This document shows positions 9,097 to 16,485 of a DNA stretch of 23,548 nt, piece by piece (the stretch's first letter is position 1; each line of letters begins with the position of its first letter). The notes under the pieces were generated by a model. That model saw only the letters and a program-made list of their open reading frames with translations, was not told the DNA's origin and did no database searches. A program made the position numbers and the translations under genes. Origin of the DNA: Pseudomonadota bacterium. Lineage in GTDB: Bacteria > Pseudomonadota > Gammaproteobacteria > Xanthomonadales > Xanthomonadaceae. The stretch lies in contig JAEWFT010000044.1 of NCBI GenBank assembly GCA_023388715.1, positions 1 to 23,548 of the forward strand, written 5' to 3'.

Positions 9097-9750
9097 TCAG
9101 CGCCGCTGCAGCGCGTAGACCGCCGTGTGCACTTCGCTGGCGCCGGCAATGAAGCCTTCGTGGTCGGGCGGGATCCGGCGGCGCTCCAGGCGTTCCAGCT
9201 GCCAGCCCGGCGCGTAGAGCGCCATGACCTCGTCCTCCTCGACCGAGAAGGGCGGCCCCTCGCGATCCGCCTGCGGATACTCGACCGTGACCAGCAGGCC
9301 GCGGCAGCCGGAGGGCAACTGCGCGTGCAGGTCCTGCACGTAACGCTGCCGAAGCGTGGGCGGCAGCGCGATCAGCGCGGCGCGGTCGAACACCGCATCG
9401 CAACCGGCCAGCAACGCGGCATCCAGCGCGAAAGCATCGCCACGGATCAGCTCGATGCCGGCGGCGCGGTGGTGCAGGCCGTAGCGGCTGGCCTCCACCT
9501 CGGGTTCCAAGCCGTGCTCGGCGAAGAACGCGTCCACCGCCAGCTGCGACAGTTCCACGCCCAGCACCCGATAGCCCTGCGCCGCGAACCACGCCATGTC
9601 CCGCGACTTGCCTGCCAGCGGCACGAACACCGTGGCGCCGGGCGACACGCCCAGCGTCGGCCAGTGCTTGAGCAACAGCGGCGTCGGCGCGTCCTGGTGG
9701 AAGCCGATCTGCCCGGCCTGCCAGCGTTCATGCCAGAAATCGGGATCCAT
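9097..9750 (-). CDS. tpm: Thiopurine S-methyltransferase (chalcogen methyltransferase)
   Basis: This 217-residue SAM-dependent class I methyltransferase is cytosolic and typical in length for bacterial TPMT (about 218). The N-terminus DPDFWHERWQAGQIGFHQ is the family signature. VFVPLAGKSRDMAWFAAQGYRVLGVELS forms the SAM pocket, with the acidic residue in GVELS. DRAALIALPPTLRQRYV and EGPPFSVEEDEVMALY are further TPMT motifs. Bacterial members methylate thiopurines and can also convert tellurite and selenium compounds into volatile methylated forms. The ATG at 9750 has AAGGAG six bases upstream. It lies 29 bases after parC on the same strand and about 50 before the acylase start, so it is likely read from the parC transcript. 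The methionine gamma-lyase gene about 2.4 kb away could supply methanethiol or methylselenol; this link is inference. Confidence 0.93.
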   Translation of the reverse strand: MDPDFWHERWQAGQIGFHQDAPTPLLLKHWPTLGVSPGATVFVPLAGKSRDMAWFAAQGYRVLGVELSQLAVDAFFAEHGLEPEVEASRYGLHHRAAGIELIRGDAFALDAALLAGCDAVFDRAALIALPPTLRQRYVQDLHAQLPSGCRGLLVTVEYPQADREGPPFSVEEDEVMALYAPGWQLERLERRRIPPDHEGFIAGASEVHTAVYALQRR

Positions 9751-9779
9751 CCAGCGCTCCTTCCGTTCTTACCAACCCG

Positions 9780-12026
9780 TCATTCGACGGCTAGTCCATC
9801 CACCTTCTGCCAGCCACGCGGCAACAGCCCGCCGCGCGAGCCCCGCGCGCCGAGATAGGCCTCCAGCTCCTTGAACGACAGCGTCATCGTGCGCGCGCCC
9901 GACCGCACCTGCAGCTTGCCGGTGGGCGGCACCACCGCGATCGCCACCACCTTCTCGGTGCCGCGCTTGGCCTTGGGGATCTCGATGATCTTGTTGCCCT
10001 TGCCCTTGTCGAGTTCCGGCAGCTCTGCCAGCGGGAATGCGAGCACGTGGCCGGCGCTGGTCACCGCGACGATGCGGTCGCTTTCGATGCTGCTCACCGG
10101 CGCCGGCTGCAGCACCTTGCCGCCTTCGCCCAGCGACAGCAGGGCCTTGCCGGCCTTGTTACGGCCGGTGAGGTTCTCGAAGCGGGTGACGAAGCCGTAG
10201 CCCAGCGACGAGGCGATCACCAGCCGCGTGTCGGCATCGCCGGTGGCCATGGACTGGAAGCTGTCGCCGGGCGCCGGGGTGAAGCGGCCGGTCAGCGGCT
10301 CGCCATTGCCGCGGGCGCTGGGCAAGGTGTGCACCGCGGTGGAATAGCTGCGCCCTGCCGAATCGAGGAAGGCCACCTGCTGGGTGCTTCGGCTGCGCAC
10401 CGCGACCAGGAGGCCGTCGCCATCGCGGTAGCCGAGGGTGGCAGCGTCGATCTCGTGGCCCTTGGCCGCGCGCACCCACCCCTTTTCGCTTAGCACCACG
10501 GTCATCGGCTCGCTCGGGACCAGGTCGGTGTCGGCCAAGGCCTGCGCGGCGCCTCGCGCCACCAGCGGGCTGCGGCGCGCGTCGCCGAACTTCCTGGCGT
10601 CGGCCAGCAGCTCGTCCTTGATCAGCTTCTTCAGCTTGGCCTTGCTGCCAAGGATCGCGATCAGGCGGTCGCGCTCGGCGTCCAGCTCGTCTTGCTCGCC
10701 GCGGATCTTCATTTCCTCCAGACGCGCCAGCTGCTTGAGGCGGGTGTCGAGGATGTAGTCGGCCTGCTCCTCGGACAGCGCGAAGCGTGCGATCAGCGCC
10801 GCCTTCGGCTCGTCCTCGGTGCGGATGATCCGGATGACCTCGTCGAGGTTGAGGAACGCGACCAGCAGGCCTTCCAGCAGGTGCAGGCGGCGCTCGACCT
10901 TGTCCAGGCGATGCTTCAGCCGCCGGGTCACCGTGTCCTGGCGGAAGGTCAGCCACTCCGACAGCAGCAGCTTCAGGTTCTTCACCTGCGGCCGCCCGTC
11001 CAGCCCGATCACGTTGAGGTTGACCCGGTAGCTGCGCTCCAGGTCGGTGGTCGCGAACAGGTGGCCCATCAGCTGCTCGGCATCCACCCGGTTGCTGCGC
11101 GGCACCAGCACGATCCGGGTCGGGTTGGCGTGGTCGGACTCGTCGCGGATGTCTTCCAGCCACGGCAGCTTCTTCGCCCGCATCTGGGTCGCGATCTGCT
11201 CGATGATCTTGCTCGGGCTGACTTGGTAGGGCAGCTCGGTGATCACGATGTTGCCGCCTTCCTTGACGAAGACGCCGCGGGCGCGCACCGAGCCGTGGCC
11301 GGTTTCGTACATCGCCTGGAGGTCGGGGGACGCGGTGATGATCTCGGCCGCGGTGGGGTAGTCCGGCCCGCGCACGTGCTCGCACAGGTCACGGACGCTG
11401 GCGTCGGGGTCGTCCAGCAGGCGCACGCACGCGCTGACGATCTCGCCGACGTTGTGCGGCGGCACGTCGGTGGCCATGCCCACCGCGATCCCGGTGGTGC
11501 CGTTGAGCAGCAGGTGCGGCAATCGCGCCGGCAGCCAGGTCGGCTCCTCGAGGGTGCCGTCGAAGTTGGGGTCCCAGTCGACGGTGCCCTGGCCCAGCTC
11601 GCCGAGCAGCACCTCGGCGATCGGGGAGAGCTTGGATTCGGTGTAGCGCATCGCCGCGAACGACTTGGGGTCGTCACTGGAACCGAAGTTGCCCTGGCCT
11701 TCGATCAGTGGATAGCGGTACGAGAACGGCTGCGCCATCAGCACCAGCGCCTCATAGCAGGCCGAATCGCCGTGCGGGTGGTACTTGCCGATGACATCGC
11801 CCACGGTGCGCGCGGATTTCTTCGGCTTGGCGGTCGCCGCCAGGCCCAGTTCGCTCATCGCGTACACGATCCGGCGCTGCACCGGCTTGAGGCCGTCGCC
11901 GATGAAGGGCAGGGCGCGGTCGAGCACCACGTACATCGAGTAGTCGAGGTAGGCGCGCTCGGCGTACTCGCGCAGCGGGATCTGTTCGAAGCCGTGGAAG
12001 GCGGGGCGGATGCTGGGGTCGGTCAT
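9780..12026 (-). CDS. parC: DNA topoisomerase IV subunit A
   Basis: ParC with ParE decatenates daughter chromosomes. Its 748 residues compare with 752 in E. coli. The breakage-reunion domain spans about 10-480, with GDGLKPVQRRIVYAMSELGL and the catalytic Arg127-Tyr128 in FAAMRYTES. The C-terminal beta-pinwheel (about 490-748) is more divergent. In the quinolone-resistance region KYHPHGDSACYEALV, Ser88 and Glu92 align with E. coli Ser80 and Glu84, so the common resistance substitutions are absent. TVGDVIGKYHPHGDSACYEA and the close match throughout to ParC, together with the lack of a GyrA-type C-terminal GyrA-box (QRRGGKG), favour ParC over GyrA. It begins at ATG 12026 with only a weak GGCGGG upstream, and is followed after 29 bases by tpm on the same strand. 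Divergent from the glycine-zipper gene. Confidence 0.95.
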   Translation of the reverse strand: MTDPSIRPAFHGFEQIPLREYAERAYLDYSMYVVLDRALPFIGDGLKPVQRRIVYAMSELGLAATAKPKKSARTVGDVIGKYHPHGDSACYEALVLMAQPFSYRYPLIEGQGNFGSSDDPKSFAAMRYTESKLSPIAEVLLGELGQGTVDWDPNFDGTLEEPTWLPARLPHLLLNGTTGIAVGMATDVPPHNVGEIVSACVRLLDDPDASVRDLCEHVRGPDYPTAAEIITASPDLQAMYETGHGSVRARGVFVKEGGNIVITELPYQVSPSKIIEQIATQMRAKKLPWLEDIRDESDHANPTRIVLVPRSNRVDAEQLMGHLFATTDLERSYRVNLNVIGLDGRPQVKNLKLLLSEWLTFRQDTVTRRLKHRLDKVERRLHLLEGLLVAFLNLDEVIRIIRTEDEPKAALIARFALSEEQADYILDTRLKQLARLEEMKIRGEQDELDAERDRLIAILGSKAKLKKLIKDELLADARKFGDARRSPLVARGAAQALADTDLVPSEPMTVVLSEKGWVRAAKGHEIDAATLGYRDGDGLLVAVRSRSTQQVAFLDSAGRSYSTAVHTLPSARGNGEPLTGRFTPAPGDSFQSMATGDADTRLVIASSLGYGFVTRFENLTGRNKAGKALLSLGEGGKVLQPAPVSSIESDRIVAVTSAGHVLAFPLAELPELDKGKGNKIIEIPKAKRGTEKVVAIAVVPPTGKLQVRSGARTMTLSFKELEAYLGARGSRGGLLPRGWQKVDGLAVE

Positions 12027-12126
12027 CCCGCCATTCTAAGTCGGGCGCGGCCCGCGGACGCCGGTACCACGCCGGCTTCACCCGGGCTGGGTCACGGTGG
12101 ACGCCGATACCCGCCGGAGGCTCCGT

Positions 12127-12627
12127 ATGACCACCCGCCACGTGTACAGCACCCGCGACCTGGCCCACGCGCGCAGCGCCCTCGAGGCCCTGGCGGGCGC
12201 GGGCTTCGACAGCGATCACGTCTCGCTGGTGGCGCGCTCCGACATCGAGCTGGAGCACGTGCCGGACACGTTCAAGGAGGCCGATACCGATGCGATTCCC
12301 GCCGCCGTGCGCGGCATGGGCTTGGGCGGCGCCACCGGCCTGCTGGCGGGCCTGGCAGCGATGGTCGTCGCCCCGATCGGGATTACGGTGGCCGGCGCGG
12401 CCGCGATTGGCGCGATCGGTGCGCTGGTGGGTGGCTGGTCGTCGGCGCTGATGGGATCGGCCCTGCCCGACCCGGTGCGCCAGCAGTTCGAGGACGAGAT
12501 CGCGGCAGGGCGCCTGCTGGTGCTGGTGGATGCGGAGCCGGAACAGGAAGGCGCGCTCGCGGCGGCCATGGCGCACGTGGGTGCGCTGCGGCTGGAGTAC
12601 CAGCCGCCGGCTGGGGCGGCGTCGTAA
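12127..12627 (+). CDS. Glycine-zipper protein of unknown function
   Basis: I do not recognise a characterised gene. The 166-residue product has three parts. Residues 1-50 (TTRHVYSTRDLAHARSALEALAGAGF...) look like an alpha/beta domain resembling the N-terminus of general-stress and DUF1269-type proteins. About 56-105 is a Gly/Ala-rich hydrophobic stretch (GMGLGGATGLLAGLAAMVV, then GAAAIGAIGALVGG) with GxxxG spacing, likely two membrane-inserting helices. The acidic C-terminal domain includes DEIAAGRLLVLVDAEPEQE, again typical of such proteins. GGAGG at 12116-12120, six bases before the ATG, decides the start over the in-frame GTG at 12097. It stands alone between divergent parC and the convergent receptor gene. 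A role in envelope or stress homeostasis is possible but unproven. Confidence 0.8.
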   Translation: MTTRHVYSTRDLAHARSALEALAGAGFDSDHVSLVARSDIELEHVPDTFKEADTDAIPAAVRGMGLGGATGLLAGLAAMVVAPIGITVAGAAAIGAIGALVGGWSSALMGSALPDPVRQQFEDEIAAGRLLVLVDAEPEQEGALAAAMAHVGALRLEYQPPAGAAS

Positions 12628-12691
12628 CCGCCGATCCCCACTGACGAGGGCCTGCAGCGCGGCCAGCCTGCCACTGGCGCCGACGCGCCGC

Positions 12692-12719
12692 AAAAAAAAT
12701 GCCGGCGCAGGGCGCCGGC
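12692..12719 (-). terminator. Intrinsic terminator of the TonB-dependent receptor gene
   Basis: On the minus strand GCCGGCGC-cct-GCGCCGGC forms a perfect 8-bp stem (12701-12708 with 12712-12719) with a 3-base loop. It is followed by A and eight T (12692-12699). It lies about 25 bases beyond the receptor stop. No T-run follows it on the plus strand, so it is directional. Confidence 0.93.
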
Positions 12720-12743
12720 AAGGGAGAGAACGCGTCGGGTCGG

Positions 12744-15700
12744 TCAGAACGAGTAGCGCACGCCGAGGTAGGCGCGACGCGGCGCGACCCAGGAGGTCGC
12801 CTCGCCGAAGGCATACGTGCCGTTGCCGGCCAGCAGCCCCATCTCCGTGATCGGCGACTGCCGGTCGAGGACGTTGAACACGTCCAGGAAGAACTCCAGC
12901 TTGCCGCGCGGCAGCTTCCAGTCGTAGGCAAAGCGCATGTCAAAGGTGTAGTACGAGGGACCGGTGTTGGCAGCTACCATCCCGGGTGCCACCCAGGTGT
13001 CCCACATGCCGCCGTTGATGTACCCGGGTGCCAGGATCGGCAGGCCGCCGGGACCCGTCGCGGTGGTATCCGAGTCTTCCATGATCGGCAGCCAGCGTCC
13101 GGAGATCAGCTGGGAAGTGGTGTACAGCAGGCCGCTGTTCCAGTTGAAGATGCCCGAAACCTCCAGGCCCCAGTCGAACTCATAGGAACCGAACGCCTTG
13201 AACTGGTGCTTGATGTTGCCCGCCTGCGGCCCGAACACGTTCGGCGCGCGCGGGTCCAGCGCCAGCCAGTCACCCTGGAAGTCGGCGTTGGAGTCCGAGT
13301 TGGTATTGCCCGAAGCGTCGTTGTAGGTGTAGGACAGCATGCCCTGCCAGCGCTCGGTCTTGAACTTCTGCAGGGTGACCTCGTAACCCATGTAGTTGCG
13401 CTTGCCGCCCTTGAGGGTGCCGATCACGTAGTTCGAGTTCGGCTTGCCGTCGTAGCCGAAGTAGGCATACGGCAGGTAGTAGGGCGAGTTCTTGTCCGCA
13501 TAGCCGTAGTTGGCGGGCGTCCAGCCGATCTGCTGGGTCGGGTTGGTCCTCGAATAGACCGGGTCCAGCTCGAGGCTGTTGAGCGTCGGGTCGGAGTACA
13601 GCGTGAGGTCGTAATCCTCGAGGATGTCGCGCGTGCGCCGCTTGGTGGCGGTGAGCGACAGGCTGATGTCCTCGCGGAACGTGGTCGAGAAGCCCAGCAG
13701 GAACTCGTCGGTGTACGGCGTCTTGGTCGACGGCGCGAACAGCGCATCCGGCGTCTTCGGGCCGCCGCGGCTGCGGAAGGTGAGCCAACGGTCGCCGAGG
13801 TAGATCTGCTCATGCAGCTCCGGGCCGGTGAGGTTGCCGGCGAAATCCGACATGTTGGTGCGGATCGGGTCGTAGTAGCGGCCGTAGAAGCCCCAGACCT
13901 TGCTGCGCCCGTCGCCCCGCAGGTCGTAGACAACGCTCATGCGCGGCGCGAATTCCCAGTCGAACTTGGCCGACTGGTCGCCCTTGGAGTCGAAGTGGGT
14001 CCACTCCTCGGCGCGCACGCCCGCGTTGACCGTCCACTGGTCCAGCGTCCAGGTGTCCTGCAGGTAGAACGTCTTGCCCTTGCTCTGCACGGTGTACGGC
14101 GCCGCGCTGACTTCCACGATCCGGTAGTTGTTGACCTGCCCGGTTGGGTTGCCGGCGGTGCTGTTGAAGCGGTAGGCGTTGATTTCCGCCGCGTCCACCT
14201 GCCCGTCGCGGTTGCTGTCCAGCAGCGCGGTGAAGTACGCCTTGTCGGCGGCGCTGGCATTGGCGATGCCGAAGCCGCCGGTGCTGCCGATGATGCGCGC
14301 GATGTCCCCGGAGACGACCGAGCGCGTGCCGGCCCAGCCGGAGCCGACGAACTCGGCGAAGCTCACGCCGCGGTTGCCCAGCGCGATCGAGCTGTAGCGC
14401 GCGCCGTCGCCGGTGATGCGCGAGTCCTCGAAATACTCGTTCTCGGTGTTGACGAACCCGGCCTTGAAGTTGTGGCTGCCGAACGCGGTGTCCAGCCAGT
14501 ATTCGAGGCTGATGCCGAACTCGTCGCGGTTGCGCTCGGTGATGAGCGCCGTGCCGCCGCCACCCTGCGCGCGATCCGCAAGCGTGTTGGCGATTCCCTT
14601 GAAGGCGACGTTGTTCAGGGAAACGTTGCTGACCGCCGGGAGTTGCGAGACCTCGCCCTCATGGGTGAAGCCGTACATGTTCAGCTGCAGGTTCTCCCAG
14701 TCGCGGGTGTACTCCAGCTTGTAGTTGTCGCCGCCCTGCTTCTGCGCGAAGTCGCGGTTGTTGAGCGTGGTGGCACTGCGCGAGCCGCTGATCTCAGTGG
14801 GATCGTTGAAGAAGGTCCCGGTGAAGCGGTCGTTGTCGGTCAACTGCCAGGTGGCCTTGAAGAAGGCGTACTCGGCGTCGTTCTCCACCGTGCGCAAGTA
14901 GTTGCCGGTCGCGCCGTCAAGGACGTCGTCCTCGCGGAACTTCTTCTGGAACGAACCGAAGAACCACAGGCGGTCGCGCATGATCGGGCCGCCCAGGGTC
15001 AGCGCGGTGTCGTAGGTGGAGAAGCCGCCCGAGGTGTTGTGCTTGTCCTTGGCGACCAGGTTGTCGTTCTGCAGGTAGTAGTTGACCGAGCCGTGGAACT
15101 CGTTGCCGCCCGACTTGGTGATCACCTTGGAGATGAGGCCCGAGCCGCCCGCGTACTCGGCGGGCACGCCGCCGGTCAGCACCTGCTGCTCCTGGATGAT
15201 CTCGGAGTTGAAGTTGGCGCCGAAGGTGCCGGTCTGGTGGTCGGTGACGTCGACGCCGTCCAGGTAATAGACGTTGTCGGTGGAGGTGCCGGCGGCGCCG
15301 CCGATGTCGGCGTAGTTCACGCCCGACTTGGAGGAAGGGTTGCCGCCCGCGCTGGGCTTCACGCCCGGCACGATCTGCAGGTAGCTCTGGTAGCTGCGTC
15401 CCGTGGGCAGCGACTCCACGATGTCCAGGGTCAGGGTGGTGCCGACGGTAGCGGAGGTGGTGTCGACCGCAGCGAGGTTGCTGCCGGTCACGACCACCGC
15501 ATCCAGGCTGGTCACCCCCAGCGAATAGCCCACGCTGAGGTTCTTGCCGCTGACCACCGCCACGTTGCTGGCGCTGAAGTTGTTGTAGCCGGGGGCGATC
15601 ACCTCGACCGTGTAGTTGGTCGCCGGATCCAGGCCGACCAGGTTGACGCTGCCGTCGGCGCCGGTGACGCCGGTCTTCGCCACCAGGCTGGAGGGGGAAC

Positions 15701-15866
15701 TCACCTTCACGGTGGCGCCGGCAAGCGGCTGGCCGGAGTTGCCGGTGAGGCTGATGCGCAGGCCACCGGACGAGGACTGCGCGATCGCCGCGCCAACGAA
15801 GCACATGCCCAGCGCGAGGGTCAGCGCGCTGCGCTTCAAGCCTTTCATGTATCGGTCTTTGGTCAT
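12744..15866 (-). CDS. Oar-like TonB-dependent outer-membrane receptor
   Basis: This 1040-residue outer-membrane protein takes up a substrate using TonB energy. A signal peptide spans 1-29 (cleavage GAAIA-QSS). A carboxypeptidase-regulatory-like beta domain (about 33-115, LTGNSGQPLAGATVKV...) follows, typical of Oar and SusC-type receptors. Next comes the plug (about 120-250, with SLPTGRSYQSYLQIVPGV, NVYYLDGVDVTDHQTG, and VLTGGVPAEYAGGSG) and a 22-strand barrel ending in VRYSF with terminal Phe, the BAM signal. Residues 550-561 (DSNRDGQVDAAE) form an EF-hand-like loop inside a predicted extracellular segment. The ATG at 15866 is chosen over the in-frame ATG at 15848 because GGGAGGGG sits 9 bases upstream. 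It has its own promoter and terminator, so it is monocistronic. The substrate is unknown; the family is abundant in Xanthomonadaceae and often serves peptide or carbohydrate uptake. Confidence 0.93.
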   Translation of the reverse strand: MTKDRYMKGLKRSALTLALGMCFVGAAIAQSSSGGLRISLTGNSGQPLAGATVKVSSPSSLVAKTGVTGADGSVNLVGLDPATNYTVEVIAPGYNNFSASNVAVVSGKNLSVGYSLGVTSLDAVVVTGSNLAAVDTTSATVGTTLTLDIVESLPTGRSYQSYLQIVPGVKPSAGGNPSSKSGVNYADIGGAAGTSTDNVYYLDGVDVTDHQTGTFGANFNSEIIQEQQVLTGGVPAEYAGGSGLISKVITKSGGNEFHGSVNYYLQNDNLVAKDKHNTSGGFSTYDTALTLGGPIMRDRLWFFGSFQKKFREDDVLDGATGNYLRTVENDAEYAFFKATWQLTDNDRFTGTFFNDPTEISGSRSATTLNNRDFAQKQGGDNYKLEYTRDWENLQLNMYGFTHEGEVSQLPAVSNVSLNNVAFKGIANTLADRAQGGGGTALITERNRDEFGISLEYWLDTAFGSHNFKAGFVNTENEYFEDSRITGDGARYSSIALGNRGVSFAEFVGSGWAGTRSVVSGDIARIIGSTGGFGIANASAADKAYFTALLDSNRDGQVDAAEINAYRFNSTAGNPTGQVNNYRIVEVSAAPYTVQSKGKTFYLQDTWTLDQWTVNAGVRAEEWTHFDSKGDQSAKFDWEFAPRMSVVYDLRGDGRSKVWGFYGRYYDPIRTNMSDFAGNLTGPELHEQIYLGDRWLTFRSRGGPKTPDALFAPSTKTPYTDEFLLGFSTTFREDISLSLTATKRRTRDILEDYDLTLYSDPTLNSLELDPVYSRTNPTQQIGWTPANYGYADKNSPYYLPYAYFGYDGKPNSNYVIGTLKGGKRNYMGYEVTLQKFKTERWQGMLSYTYNDASGNTNSDSNADFQGDWLALDPRAPNVFGPQAGNIKHQFKAFGSYEFDWGLEVSGIFNWNSGLLYTTSQLISGRWLPIMEDSDTTATGPGGLPILAPGYINGGMWDTWVAPGMVAANTGPSYYTFDMRFAYDWKLPRGKLEFFLDVFNVLDRQSPITEMGLLAGNGTYAFGEATSWVAPRRAYLGVRYSF

Positions 15867-15941
15867 CCGAGTGCCCCTCCCATACAGGCACGTGTGATTG
15901 GAAACGTCGATCCCCCGCCTGTCGTGCGCGACGGCTGGCCG

Positions 15942-15970
15942 ACTATATGCCGTTAATGGAGGCTTAACAA
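15942..15970 (-). promoter_or_regulatory. Sigma-70 promoter of the TonB-dependent receptor gene
   Basis: On the minus strand, -35 TTGTTA (15965-15970) and -10 TATAGT (15942-15947, 5 of 6 consensus bases) are separated by exactly 17 bases. Transcription would begin near 15935, giving a leader of about 70 bases before the ATG at 15866. The surroundings are AT-richer than the flanking genes. Confidence 0.8.
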
Positions 15971-16238
15971 TAATGGACTGGAGGAGGACTCACTGAGAAT
16001 GGATGTGACGCTAAGCGTCGAAAAACAGCGTGGCCTTGCTGCCTATCTACCCGATGAGCGTGGGATTACTGAACGAACGACCGCATGCGTGCAGAGTTCG
16101 CGGCGTGAATGCGTAGCGCAATCGGGATTGACACCATCGATGATGACGCGCGGAGCGTCGTAAGAAGCGTCCCGATTCGGGGAAGTGGTGTTGGCCAGCC
16201 ATCCGAAAGCGGAGCAGGCGCGATGGGCCCAGAAACGG
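15971..16238. other. Gene-poor stretch with no confident feature
   Basis: This roughly 270-base block lies between the receptor promoter and the tRNA-Leu terminator and is visibly less GC-rich than its neighbours. It contains one open frame, 15999-16163 (+), of 54 codons starting MDVTLSVEKQRGLAAY. A strong purine-rich GGAGGAGG (15980-15987) lies 11 bases upstream of it, rather far. A short GACGC-TAA-GCGTC hairpin sits at 16008-16020. I recognise no family, and composition after about codon 30 looks non-coding. It could be a leftover of an integration next to the tRNA 3' end, or plain spacer. Confidence 0.35.
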
Positions 16239-16263
16239 AAAAACCCGCCACCAGGGCGGGTTT
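16239..16263 (-). terminator. Intrinsic terminator of tRNA-Leu
   Basis: On the minus strand CCCGCC-ctggt-GGCGGG (16244-16249 with 16255-16260) is followed by TTTTT (16239-16243), with AAA before the stem able to extend pairing. It lies about 45 bases beyond the tRNA 3' end. Confidence 0.88.
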
Positions 16264-16308
16264 AAGCGTCGTGCGTGGGAGCGTGGTTGCGCTCCGGATT
16301 GTCCGAAC

Positions 16309-16393
<85 letters not shown>

Positions 16394-16407
16394 GTCCGGA
16401 GCCGCGC

Positions 16408-16436
16408 ATTCTGGGCATTGGCTGCAGGCTTGTCAA
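16408..16436 (-). promoter_or_regulatory. Promoter of tRNA-Leu
   Basis: On the minus strand a perfect -35 TTGACA (16431-16436) is followed after 17 bases by -10 CAGAAT (16408-16413). A GC-only discriminator (GCGCGGC) follows the -10, a layout linked with stringent control of stable-RNA genes. Transcription should start near 16401, just before the mature tRNA 5' end at 16393. Confidence 0.82.
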
Positions 16437-16485
16437 CGCCCCGCGCGCACGCAGCATGCACGAGCGAAGCGGCTACCATCGAAAG

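Noticed and set aside
11730..11800. Possible quinolone-resistance changes in ParC
   Set aside because: Ser88 and Glu92 are the wild-type residues; no resistance substitution is visible.
12699..15956. Plus-strand open frame of 1085 codons opposite the TonB-dependent receptor
   Set aside because: It is a shadow of GC-rich codons: valine-, arginine- and alanine-rich with no domain, no ribosome site, and it spans the receptor promoter and signal peptide. The receptor on the other strand has full domain structure.
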